The position numbers and the translations under genes were made by a program. From assembly GCF_022965805.1 (NCBI RefSeq), contig NC_133108.1:38696051-38760050 (forward strand): 64,000 nt of DNA, in the 5' to 3' direction. Below, in pieces: positions 1-11,800 of this stretch; position 1 is the stretch's first letter; every line of letters starts with the position of its first letter. The stretch comes from Primulina eburnea (Eukaryota; Streptophyta; Magnoliopsida; Lamiales; Gesneriaceae). The notes under the pieces are model-generated. The model did no database searches, was not told the origin of the DNA, and saw only the letters and a list, made by a program, of their open reading frames with translations.

Positions 1-550
1 ATTAACTTCTCTGACACGTCAAACGTTCCCTCTTGCCTTGTCAAATCCATATGATTTTAACAGTAATGATTACTAAGATAAGGTATCACAACCGTGTGCA
101 CTCGAGTGGGGTGTTATTATCGAGGTAACCCGAGTAAAAAATCGTGCACACTTAATCGTTATTAAACATGTTTATATATTGCTAACACTATTTACTAATA
201 AAATCGCTAATATATGTTTCATCTTCTTCTTATTCGTCAATTATTTTTATAAGTCACACTTAAACGTCTTTAACGATGCACAATGTGGTCAATCTGTGTT
301 TGACCGTTTTGGGCCAAAGAAAAGCGTTTTGAGACGCTTCAAGCTTAAGTACAATTAAGTAAGACTTAAATAAACGTTTTAGAACATTGATTTTAGTATG
401 ATATCTTTGTTTTTTAGTTGACGTGACACTCATGAATGTTACGAAACCAACATTCGGATGAAAAACTATTAAAATATCAGAAATTGAAATTCATATGACT
501 AAAATTTAAATCCAAATTTGACAGTTAAAAATGGGGGTATTTTATTTTTT

Positions 551-649
551 AACTCCGGTCAACTCTTTTTTTAAGAAAATGATCTCCTCAAATATATTTC
601 GAATACACTTGATGATCTCATTTTCTTAAAAAAAGAGTTGACCGAGGTT
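551..649. repeat. Foldback with ~35-bp inverted arms
   Basis: The left arm (551-585, beginning AACTCCGGTCAACTC) is repeated in inverted orientation at 614-649 (ending GAGTTGACCGAGGTTA) around a loop of about 28 bp. The arms are almost perfectly complementary. It could be a small MITE or MITE remnant; no target-site duplication was identified. Confidence 0.7.
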
Positions 650-991
650 ATTTAACCAATTTCCTCTTATAAATGTTCAAAATTTACCAAGTTTGCTAAA
701 TCTAACGTAGGGCAAGAAGTGACAAGGAGATTGAATAAGGCGTGTGAGAATCAGGCCACGCGAAGTGTCACCCCAAATAATGAGTTTACATTTTTAGAGA
801 CAAAAATCGAAGGGTCGCTTTTCAACAGCGAAGGCTCTTTGGGTTCCCAAATCTCGTCAAATTATATTAAATTAAAGAGGTAAAAGCATGAGTAGTGAGT
901 TAGTATAAAGTGTAGAAAACCAAGACTATTGTCTGCAGTTGCATCACCAAGGTACCCTCTCCTTTGTCCCCGCTGTCTCTTCTTCTCCTCT

Positions 992-1011
992 ACACACACA
1001 CACACACACAC

Positions 1012-1059
<48 letters not shown>
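992..1059. repeat. (AC)n-(TA)n compound microsatellite
   Basis: An (AC)n run at 992-1012 passes directly into a (TA)n run at about 1014-1059. Confidence 0.95.
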
Positions 1060-1063
<4 letters not shown>

Positions 1064-1188
1064 GTTGTATCTAATGATCATTGTAAACATTTTACTTACA
1101 TTTTGTGACACAATTATTTCTTACATCGAATAGATGGATATTTGCTATTTCTTTCATATACTAATTGAGTCATTCAAATACCTCTACA

Positions 1189-1373
1189 GAGTGAGTCTCA
1201 TGTGAGACCGTCTCACGAATCTTAATATGTGAGATGATTCAACCCTACCGATATTCACAATAAAAAGTAATACTATTAGCATAATAGTATTACTTTTTCA
1301 TGCACGGATGACCCAAATAATAGATCCGTTTCACAAATACGACCTATGAAACCGTCTCACACAAGTTTTTGTC
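1189..1373 (+). mobile_element. Mutator-like MITE, GTGAGAC family, copy 1
   Basis: This 185-bp element starts GAGTGAGTCTCATGTGAGAC and ends ACACAAGTTTTTGTC. Its imperfect terminal inverted repeats are built around the near-palindrome GTGAGACCGTCTCAC. It is flanked by 9-bp direct repeats ACCTCTACA (1180-1188) and ATCTCTACA (1374-1382), which match at 8 of 9 positions. No coding capacity. The 9-bp duplication suggests mobilisation by a Mutator-type transposase. Confidence 0.8.
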
Positions 1374-2497
1374 ATCTCTACAACATGCAAATACATGAGG
1401 TTGGAGTGTACAAAAAAGGTCGAAATCGGATAACCTTAGTTTGAGCAAAAATAAGTATTAGTTTACATATGTGAGCTAAATTAAAGACTGTCTCATTATT
1501 GCCACTGATCCTGAAACAAAGGTATGTATATAACAATTTTCACATATCCTCCTACGCAGAATCTTGATCAATGACAAAAGAAAGCTAGCATGATATAAAA
1601 AGAATAAATAAAATAATGGAGACAAGGTACGACAAAAAGGGGGGTGTTTGTGTTTTCTTGGTGGAGAATATTTCAGGTGCATGCGCAAGACAAGGAAGAA
1701 AGTTTTTTGAATTTGAGTTCAAATTAAGCATGAGAACTCTAAAATGAGATTCACTCCCCCCATTGATATCATTGCCTTCACTTCTTTCTCCGTCTCATCC
1801 CAACGCCGACCTTACTCGATCACACATTATACATACATACACCTCTTTTCATTACTTACATCTTCGAGTATCTTTGTGCATATTTATGTTACATATACAA
1901 AGCTTTATTAGATCATCTATCTATTCCCGCCATTTCGCGTGAATTTCTTCAGTTTTTTTCTTCTTGTTGTTTTGAGTTAGAGCTATACTGAAAATTTTGA
2001 TTAAACGATAATAATGTTTCAAATTGAACTCCTCATACATGCATGCAGCATCGATTAGTATTTAAGCTTAATGCATTTTTACTTAGTTTTCTCTAGCTCT
2101 TTATAATTTCTTGCTACACATTTTCTTGCCTGATGAATGATTTCGCTCCTCAAGAAAAAAGTCCCAGATCGTGTTGGTTGGCAAAGTTAAAAAGCAATAA
2201 TTTTTTTTGCGATTAGACTTGTAAATTACCAACCCCAACGACCAAACATAGAAAACCCTCTTCAGAAACATCTCCTATGATTCCATGTCTATTTTTCTGT
2301 TGATTAAGGTCGGCATAAGTAATGATTATGTTGTCATTTCTGATCCTACGTAGGACCATTTTGATGCATCCTTTATTCCTTTTATAATGGAATGTTTCGT
2401 TTTTTGGTTGTTACCCAGCAAAATCTTGAGAGGAATTAAGAAGAATTTCCAGAAGAATATTAAAAAATAACTCTAGTAATGGATCGATGCATGTTGG
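1374..2497. promoter_or_regulatory. Probable 5' region of the MIR171 transcript
   Basis: There is no coding gene in this stretch. It lies directly upstream of the MIR171 hairpin and contains a pyrimidine-rich segment at about 1750-1860 of the kind common in plant 5' leaders. A promoter and transcription start for the primary microRNA are expected here, but I cannot place them exactly. Confidence 0.35.
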
Positions 2498-2612
2498 GAG
2501 TTAAAGAACGAGATATTGGTTAGGTTCAATTTGAAGACGGATTTACACATGTGGCGAGTAAACGACGATCTCAGATTGAGCCGCGCCAATATCACTTTTT
2601 GCTCTTTTTGCA
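2498..2612 (+). ncRNA. MIR171: MIR171 microRNA precursor
   Basis: The 3' arm holds a 21-nt segment at 2576-2596 (starts TTGAGCCGCGCC, ends AATATCACT). It matches a common miR171 isoform; the same arm also contains the miR171a-like register GATTGAGCCGCGCC. The 5' arm at about 2509-2534 (AGATATTGGTTAGGTTCAAT) pairs with it, with only a 2-nt internal mismatch and a few G:U pairs, and the loop is about 35-40 nt. These are the normal features of a plant miRNA precursor. The family directs cleavage of GRAS transcription factor mRNAs of the HAM/SCL6 group; that role is known from the family, not shown here. Assignment to a numbered locus is not possible. Confidence in a MIR171 hairpin is high; expression is unknown. 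Confidence 0.92.
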
Positions 2613-4149
2613 TGGATTTTCATATTTGTCACTATTATCAGAGTAGACAATAACTCATGCATTGAAAAATCAGTTTCATAAAATATTTCATTTTAAGAAA
2701 TTCTTGAGTATTTGATCTGTAGAGTTGGAGCAGCTCTTTTTTTTCCAGATATGCTTACATGTTACCGAGTACTTGCACCTGCAAGATCTCTTGAATTCTC
2801 CAGTCATTATTTTAATTCAGTATGGTGTCTTCTCATTCCCAGTTTCATTTAAGATGCAAGTGTATGCATAGATATTCATAATCAACAATAATACAAATAA
2901 AATCCTCAATCTTTTATTACAATTTCTCAATAGTTTCCTTTACAAATGCATTGTTAATTCTTTGCTAAGGTACATATAAACTTGGAGTACCTTGTAGATT
3001 CTCCTATAAACTCATCTCCTCTCAAGAAATTACTACAAACTGGCCTCGAGCCCAAGTAATCGTTTGGTCATGTATTGCAGATGATCAAAGTTCATATTAA
3101 GTAAGTTGGTCTTGGTCAAGGATTGGAGATGATGTGATCCACTCAAATTTATCAGATAGAATTGAAATGGAGATTGTCAGGTGAGTACAAGTTGCAATCT
3201 TGATCAGAAGGTTGACAATAATTTGCTTGGAACATGTTCAGGTGGCCTGGAAATGGTTAGAATCCAACCCGAGAAGAAGAAATCTTGGCCCTGTTCCATT
3301 CGCATTCTTTCGGGCAGCTAGCACTCCTAGCATGTTCGACTGTGGACACATGGCCGAAATGCCATGTTTCTTGAGGTTGTGAGTGTAGTATCTACATGCA
3401 TTGATATATCAGATGATAAAAACAGAAGAAAACTTTTTACTTTTCAGCACAAGAACTGATGGCAAGTCACGGTCAGGAAAAATATTTATCCACCCGAATG
3501 ATTCTTGAACCGACGCACCTGCAGATAGAGGAGGCACACCAGGTATCGTAGTAAGAGCTACTTTTTGACGCTATAGTTCATACAATTTACTGTTGAAAGT
3601 ATTCAAATTTATCTTTGATTTCTCCATTTTTACAATTTTGTTGAGATAATTACAATAGATTGAAAAAAACCCTTTTATTTTACAACATTTAAATTTCATA
3701 AGTTCAGTTTTTTTTTTAAAAAATAAAATTATAAGTTGTCTCTTTAAAAGACTAGGAAACAACAGATGCAGTGTATTTATTATTTGAATCCTAAGATTTT
3801 TTTATTTCTTTTGAAGATCGAATCCTAAGATTTAGTTCGAAATTGCAAGATTTAAATATTTTAAATGAACTAAATTGAAATTGATAGTCTTGAAGAAATT
3901 TCAAATACATTTATCTTTATCTTTAAAATACTTGAAAATTTTCAAATCATTAAAATTTCTGTTGCCATAGAACAAACTGCATGCTAGATTTGAATTATAC
4001 ATTTTATATCATAATTCCAAGAGGCAATTAAACTATAAGAAATAATTCCCTCAAATTAAATTTTCAATTCAGCAATCCAAAAATTTTAAGTTATCTTCTC
4101 TAAAGTACATTTTCAATTTTTCATCACATTAAAAGCTTATCACAATGAA
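2613..4149. other. Intergenic, no recognised gene
   Basis: AT-rich sequence downstream of MIR171. The 60-codon frame at 3200-3382 has no recognisable domain. The rest of the microRNA primary transcript probably ends in this region. From about 3570 to 4140 the DNA is low-complexity A/T-rich. Confidence 0.5.
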
Positions 4150-4310
4150 GAGTGGGTTTCATGTGAGACCGTCTCACGGATCCTAATCTGTGAGACGGAT
4201 CGACCCTACCCATATTCATAATAAAAGTAATATTCTTAGCATAAAAAATAATATTTTTTCATTGATATCACAAATACCACCCGTAAGACCGTCTCACACA
4301 AGTTTTTGCC
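4150..4310 (+). mobile_element. Mutator-like MITE, GTGAGAC family, copy 2
   Basis: Same family as 1189-1373. It begins GAGTGGGTTTCATGTGAGAC and ends CACACAAGTTTTTGCC. It is flanked by perfect 9-bp duplications CACAATGAA at 4141-4149 and 4311-4319. The core carries the family's internal inverted AT-rich segments (TAATATTCTTAGCATAAAAA-like). Confidence 0.85.
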
Positions 4311-4319
4311 CACAATGAA

Positions 4320-5253
4320 TCCCAAGATTTCACATATTCAAATTAACCTGAATTCTACTACGAAAATTTGCCATGAAATTCGAAGGTACATTGATCCTCT
4401 TACAAATTGATATACAGAGTATGGAAGGGGAAAAAAGCAGAAAGGAACAAATGCCAACATCACCATACAATTTGACAGCATAAACAAAAATTTCTTTACA
4501 GCAAATTAATACTGACTCAGCCTTCTGTCCCAGTAGAATTAGAATAAGTAAAGAATTTAACAAATGAAGAAAAATAAATTAGTCATTGCCAGAAAACGTT
4601 GGGGTGGTCATTGCTGTACAATGTCTTCTCTTGAACCTCAAGGTTGGCAACAGGCGAGTCGATTAGTCGTGCCTGGACTACTTTACAGATGATAAGTCCA
4701 CAAGGCAGCATCCACCGATCACTTTCTTGATCATTGGACTGTTTCACGACAGATCAAGTTCTCCTATGCCAACCTCAACACAGAAAATCTGTCATATGAC
4801 AATACCACCACTGCAGCTGTTATTTCCTAGACATGTCTGCTTTTTCTTGAAGCAATATCGCTCCTTCTTCAGTTGAGAAAGAATTACAGCAAACAAAGAT
4901 AACAGAGGAAAAAAGAGAGAATATTGACAAGATTCTCAATCATACAAGCAAATTTATGGAATGAAATTGGGGATTGGTGAGGTTTTCCGGAAGTGCTCCC
5001 TCGGATATGGCTATGACAGTGTTAGCTTTAAGAATATTCATTGAACCATTGGTGATGAGATACAATATGTGATGAGATACAATATGTCATCATCTTGTGC
5101 AGTTAAATGTGCAAACATGCATATATTTCAATCATCATAATGAGATCTTGTTAAATGATGGTATATAGATATTATATTTCAAGAAAAACACTTTACGATA
5201 CAACTCATTTGCTACATTTAAAGCAAGCTTGATTATCATAATCTTGATCCTTT
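4320..5253. other. Intergenic, no recognised gene
   Basis: No supported coding region. A relatively GC-balanced patch at about 4600-4860 may be the remnant of a transcribed sequence, but neither strand gives a recognisable protein. A short direct repeat (GATGAGATACAATATGT) occurs twice at about 5055-5090. Confidence 0.4.
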
Positions 5254-5484
5254 TTACGATAATCTTGTCAGCAGATTTCGGCTTGAAGACTCTTCACCAC
5301 TGGTTGGTGTAGGGGTTGTAGGCTTGTAGCGGTTAGAGCTTTGGTATGTTGAAGGGCTGAAGGCTCCTCTTCTATCCTGATACTCAACTCGAACACATAT
5401 GCCTTCATATCTGTAAACAAATAATGCAACTCGAGTTTGTTCATGTCCTTGGATTCCTTTATTGCTACAATCTTCACATCTCAT
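5254..5484 (-). pseudogene. Ty1/copia gag remnant
   Basis: One minus-strand frame (5268-5477) reads like the segment after the UBN2 domain in copia Gag proteins: a KLELHYLFTDMKAYVFEL helix followed by an acidic/Ser-Thr-rich stretch (EEEPSALQHTKAL). It is only about 70 codons, with no protease, zinc knuckle or pol region nearby, so it is an isolated relic. The assignment rests on motif resemblance from memory. A chance frame is the alternative. Confidence 0.45.
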
Positions 5485-7098
5485 TCTCTAGCAATGTTCT
5501 CATCACTTCATATAAAAAGTTTACAAAAATCTATAAAATCTACAGTAGTATCCAATGATCTGTTTGTAAATATGTGAGATTCCACAAAATTCAATAGAAA
5601 TCTATCAAATCAACAAAAGTCGATCATTTAAAACAGCTCAAAATTTTAAGTTCTTTCACTTTTTTTTTCCTGTTTCGAAAATTCCAAGAGTTAAATTAAA
5701 TATTATGTATAATTATTTTTGAATGGAAAGAAAATTCTTTTAAACATTCAGCTGTCAACCCTTAAGCCTTATCCGAGGCGAGACCTAAAATCAACTGGAA
5801 TTGGAATAGAAACAGGAACTATCCGATAGTTCCGAACGGAATCCATGGTTGATGGACCGTGGTCGGGTTCATGCATATGATGAGACTATATTGTAAGCCT
5901 TTGAACTAATAAAGAAAAATTTAAGGTCTCCACATGATACAAAATTCAACAAATTAAGTAAACTTCGAGTTCATATTCGGCTCGAAATAGTAGAACTTAT
6001 TTGTGAACTATTACTTGGATATTAAGATTCGATAACTTTGTTCGAACGTTCGAAAATTCAGAAAAGTTCGAAATGTATATATATATTTATTATATCATTA
6101 TTATTTTAACAAAATATTAATGCTTACAAACTATCGAAAATGATAATTTTAGCTTGAGTTCCGCTCAAAAAAAATTCGAACATGTTTGGATTCGGCTCGA
6201 GTTCGATAAATTCGAATATGAATCAAATATTTATCGAACCGACTCAAAAAACTCGCAAACCGACTCGAATATTCGTTTACGCCTCAGTTGAGTTCACGGA
6301 AACAAAAGCATATATTCTACCATTTTTAAAGTACGTAAACCATAAACTTCTTTTATATATAAAATTTGTAATAAACATTTATAAATTTAAGATATGAAAT
6401 AAAATTTTTCATATCATAAATTTATAAATGTTTATTAAGTTCATTATTTCGAAAAAAATTTCCTTTCTCTCATTATTAACCTCCATGGTCACGCATAAAG
6501 AATTTTTTTCCCGGATAAATTTTCAAAAAAATGATTTTTGTTCGACTTCGAATTTGAAATCTACACTTTGTTTGGTCTGCATGTGTTGTCTCCATGCACC
6601 TTCCGAGCCAAATTATTAATTACATAATTTGATCCTTCTTTAAATAAATATAACTCGGTTTAGACCGACGAAATATTTGTCAGACAATCTCACGATATAT
6701 AAGATTGTCTCACACACGTTTTTGCTTCTCACATTTATGTGAAATGAGTATATTTGAATAATATTTTTTTTATATAAAAAATAATTTTAATTCATGATAA
6801 ATCATAAATTCATTTTTGAGAATATAATAATTAAATTAATTATTATACATAGGATGACTGATTCATGCTGGTGGATCTGGTCCACTTTTATGTCTGTTGT
6901 CTGAATCAGAATTTCCGCCAAATTAAGAATTCAGATTCATTCTCCGACGCGGCAAATGGACAATAGACATTGCCGGCCCAGCCGGCAAATCTCAACTCTC
7001 CAATTATCAACAACCATTGATTTGTACGTAGCTGCGGTCCATCAATAATTCAATCCAAATCCACCTCTCTTGATTGAAGTTTCCGATCGACCGCCGTA
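5485..7098. promoter_or_regulatory. Upstream region of LIN, with decayed repeats
   Basis: No gene is visible. About 5940-6290 contains repeated TTCGA/TCGAA-rich motifs (TTCGAAC, GGCTCGA), typical of a decayed intergenic repeat. A short diverged fragment of the GTGAGAC MITE family lies at about 6664-6723. The final 150-200 bp before 7099 lose the AT-rich bias and probably hold the LIN 5' UTR and core promoter; no unambiguous TATA box was selected. Confidence 0.4.
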
Positions 7099-8836
7099 AT
7101 GGCTGCCGGAGCCACCACGGTGCTACAGACGGTGCTACAGCACACAGACGCCTTCTTCGCCGAAACACTCTCTCGACCCGAACTACGCCACCATGTTTTC
7201 TCTGCTCTCACGAGCAGACTTCCTGCCCCACTCACCAAATCCCTCAACTTCGCCTCGCAAACTGTAGAAAACGCCATCTCCACCACCAGCTCCTCAATAC
7301 GGAGCTCGTCTCTCCGCCTTGCGGAAAAGCTTCTTTCTTCTGAAAATACTGCCTTTTCTTCGTTTCTTTTGTCTCTAGTGTACTCCCTCTCCCACCGGCC
7401 CGTTGACGCTTCGATCAGTCTTCTCGATGTGTTCCGCGCAGACCCTTCGTTGTGTCGACGAGAAATCGCGCCATTTCTGTTCGAAGAATTGTTTCTCGTG
7501 CATTTTCTCCCTCTACTCGAATGGTACAACGATCACAGATCAAACATCTTGCCCTCGAATCCATCCTTTAATATTGACAATTCAGGTGGCAATTACAGTG
7601 ATGATCATTTATCCATAGTTTCCAACAATACAACACTGTTGTCTAAAATGAGCGGCGACCAGGCTTCTGCCCTCAAGGATTTGGAGAGGGATTACGAGGA
7701 TTTACTCGACCAGAATTGCAGGACATTTGTGGGTTACTTTAAAGAGGTTTTGCAAAATAAAGACGGGAAAAATGTCGTTGCTCCACCTTCAATAGTACTG
7801 CGAAGGAGCAATATTGAATGCCGTGGTGAGACGGCTGTGTGCAGCGATGAAGAGAAGAAGATGAACAGCCAGGAATTTGGTCCCACTTACAGACGGTATA
7901 ATGTAATGCTTTTATATATCATGCAGCTCTCGTTAATCTTCTCTCTCTGAAAATTTTTAATTTTAAAAAATAGAACTAATTTATGCGATATCTGTCGATT
8001 TTCAATTTAGCTATTTTGTGAGATATATATCTTATTTGGGTCATCCATAAAAAAATATTATTTTTTATGCTAAAAATATTATTTTTTATTATGAATATCG
8101 GTAAGGTTGATCCGTCTCACAGATAAAAGTTCGTATGACATTCTCACTGAGAGACCTAGTCTTTCAATTTTATTTGGATGATTTTTTCTTTCTTTCTCCT
8201 AGCACAAACCTGATTACCTTTTGAAAATTTAAATTTTTTTAAAAAGTTTATTTTATATATTATATCTATGGAAAAATAATTATTTAGTCATTATTTTATA
8301 TTCATAAAAAAATTTATAGTTTGATTAGGTTTCTTTGATCTTGACTATATTAAAGTTCGAAAATTAATGATTTTATCATAATTTAAATTTAATTACAAAT
8401 GTTAGAAAAATTTATAATTTCAAAACTTTTTTGATTACGTTTTTATGGTTATTTAATTATGAAAATAGCACTCATCCGTTTTGTTTGCTCTCTGATGACT
8501 ATTTGATCACAGAGATGTCACATTTTTTTTGTCACATTTTTATTGTCTTTTGGTGGACATTTATTTGCAAAAAAACGTCAATTTTTTATTTTAAAAAATA
8601 TTATATTGTAAGAGTTACTAATTTAATTACTAATGCATTTGAAATAATAAAATTATCCTTACATTTTATCTAAAAAACTCTTTCAAAAATATATTTAACA
8701 TAGTTTTTCATTTCAAATGCATCATGTAACTTAAAGTGTAAACCCTGTTATACATGTAACATGACCTTTATTTTGTTTATTTTTTTATATAAAAAATTAA
8801 CCGTACAAATACGTAACACATACATCTGAATATGTA

Positions 8837-8880
<44 letters not shown>

Positions 8881-11800
8881 TGATAAAATACTTTATTTCA
8901 TTTTATTACCACTTAATATTTTTAATAAAAAAAAAACTCGTGTGAGACGGTCTCACGGGTCCTATTTGTGAGATTTATCTCTTATTTGGGTAGAATTTAT
9001 ACTTTTTATGTCAAAAATATTACTTTTTATTGTGAATATCGATACGGTTGACCTGTCTCATACATAAATATTCGTGAGATCGTCTCACAAGAGACTTATA
9101 CATATGATTTTAACGAACTTTTTCTCTATTTATATTGGAAATATTATTTTTGGTGTAGTACTTTTTTTTTAAGAAAAGGACGAAACAGCTAAAAAAGGGA
9201 TTATTTCATGCTAGCATTAGGGTAGTACCCTAATGCTAGATCCAAGGACTCAAAATTGATTTGGACATGTTAAAACAGCCAATGTGGACTGAAGCAGATA
9301 AATCGCTTGAACTGAACCACGGGACAAAGAATCTGTCAAGGTTTCCATCCTTATTCCCCGAGAGAGTTTCGCCCAGAATCTTAACGAGAAATCAAACCGC
9401 CGAAGGTGGTGACGATTCCAACGCCACCCATGATTCTTTCACAGATTCTGAAGCTGAAATAGAGGTGGAATTCATCGACATTAACAAGGAAAATAAATAA
9501 AAGTCCCGATGTTTTATGTTCTGATATTCCTATGCTGATCTTGTCTTAATTATTTATTTATCTCATAGGAAACGATCAAACCAACGGTCTTGTTTGACTC
9601 CAGGCGGAGCCAACCAGCCCAGAAGCAAAAGCGACCTTTTTCGGGTGAAGAATCAAGCCGGTAAGTGATTTTTTTTGGAAGCATTAATGGGATTGTTTTA
9701 TCTGTTTGAAAATGTGATTGATTCTTTTCTTGAACTTTGTTTTATATCAGTTATCCCTCTTCTATAATGGGAGATGTGGGTATTCATATTGGTGGAGGAA
9801 AGCATACTCTCCCAAAGGATTTTGTTTGCCCCATAACTACTCATATATTCGATGACCCGGTAACGCTCGAGACCGGACAGACCTACGAGAGGAGCGCAAT
9901 TCAAGAATGGCTGGACAGGGGAAATTCTACGTGTCCCATTACTCGACAGACGCTGCATACCGGTACTGTGCTGCCTAAGACGAACTACGTGCTCAAACGT
10001 CTTATTGCAAGCTGGAAAGAACAGAATCCAGGTTCTGATTATAGCCCATATGGAGGGGTAAGAGCGGCTAGTGAACCGAAATTTGGGCCGTCAATTCATT
10101 TTTCTTCACCAAATAGTGTGATAAGTCAAGCCACCATTGATGCAACCATGAGCGAGCTGCGACTTGCGATTACAGACCTTTGTACATCAGAAGTCTTGGG
10201 TGATTCTGAAATGGCTGTCCTCAGAATCGAGAGGTGCTGGCAGGAAGCAAATGCGGATTCGGAAATGATGGCCATGCTATCGAAACCACCGGTGATTAAT
10301 GGGTTCGTGGAGACAATGTTCAACTCCGCGGATACCAAAGTCTTGAGGTCAATTGTTTTTCTCCTGACCGAGTTCGGATCAAGAGATGACAATGTTATCA
10401 AGACACTAAAAAGGGTTGATTCCGATGTGGAATGCTTTGTTGAACTTTTCAAGAAAGGCTTAAGTGAAGCACTTGTTTTAGTTCACCTCTTAAAGCCTGC
10501 GGCTAAGAGTCTTGTTGATATGGATATAGTGGACTATCTTTTGGAAGTACTTGATGATGATGCTGATGATAATGTGCCGAAGATGTATACAACGGCAAAA
10601 ACAGCGGCAGTGATTCTCCTTGGGCAGATTCTTCGAAGTTCCTACGAAGCAACTATAACTGAAATCTTGAGAAGCATTCTTTCAGCCAAAGTCATTGAGA
10701 AAGTGATATCTAGTTTGGAAGCTGAACGTGTGGAGGAAAAGACTGCAGCCGTGAGTATTTTGCTGAGATGCATGCTGGAGGATGGGAAATGCAGGAACGT
10801 TATTTCTAGCAAAGCCAAATTAGCTGGTGTGTTGGAGATCTTTGTTGAAGTAAATGACGATGAACAGTTCGAGATCGTTCATTTTCTGTCGGAACTAGTA
10901 AAAATGAACAGGTGGTGAAGGCTATTCATCATCAGTATTTGTTTGTCATTATGATCGTGTGTGACTTACTCTGTCCAAAATTCTGCAGAAGAAATTTGAA
11001 CGAACAAATCTTGCACATCTTGAAGGAAGAAGGTACCTTCAGTACAATGCATTCTCTTCTTACATATCTACAAAATACGCCGCAGACTCAGTCTCCCATA
11101 GTGGCCGGCCTAGTTTTGCAACTTGATCTTCTTGTACGCCTCTCTTACTTAGCGTGTATTTGTTCTTTCTTATTAACATCTGAACTAACGATGTGAATAT
11201 TTTAGGATGAACCGAGAAAGATGAGCATATATCGTGAAGAGGCCATGGATGCTCTTATTTCATGTCTCAGAAATTCAGAGTCTCCGGTTACTCAGATTTC
11301 AGCTGCAGAGACAGTGCTTGCACTGCAGGGAAGGTTCTCATATTCAGGGAAATCCCTGTCAAGAGCTATTCTTCTTAAACGAGCCGGGCTTGACAAGACT
11401 TATCGAGCCTTTATGAGAAGGGATCAGCGGCACCACAATGTTTCTGCCGATCCTCAGGACACAATGGTCAGTTTCTTTTTTCATCAAATTTTGTGATTCT
11501 AGCTGCGAGTCAGGATTTTAGTATTGCGTGAAACTAAAGCTTTTAAGCCCGAGAAATTCACGGGCAAAATAGTGAAAATATATTACTAAAATTACATGGA
11601 TCAAGAGAGAACGAAAAACTAAATAGGGGGTTGCCACGATGCCACTACTGCTCACCCACCTCTGGCTCCGACCATGTCTAGCTGCTAATTGATAGCTGAA
11701 GTTGTTGATACTTTTTACTGACTTTGTAGGAAGAAGAGAAAGCTGCTGATGATTGGGAGAAAAGAGTGGCTTTTGTTCTAGTCAGCCATGAATTTGGGTT

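Larger units (their letters stand above)
1..1188. other. Intergenic DNA with a foldback and a microsatellite
   Basis: No open reading frame here resembles a known protein and no conserved gene is visible. The stretch contains a foldback (about 551-649) and a compound (AC)n/(TA)n microsatellite (992-1059). The pyrimidine-rich run before the microsatellite (about 945-990) looks like plant leader or promoter DNA, but no downstream coding sequence supports a gene. Confidence 0.6.

Noticed and set aside
3200..3382. 60-codon frame downstream of MIR171
   Set aside because: No domain, no splice-supported extension and no start context; not called a gene.
7050..7529. 159-codon open frame on the minus strand
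   Set aside because: It lies antisense to LIN exon 1; the plus strand gives a family-consistent protein with matched splice sites.
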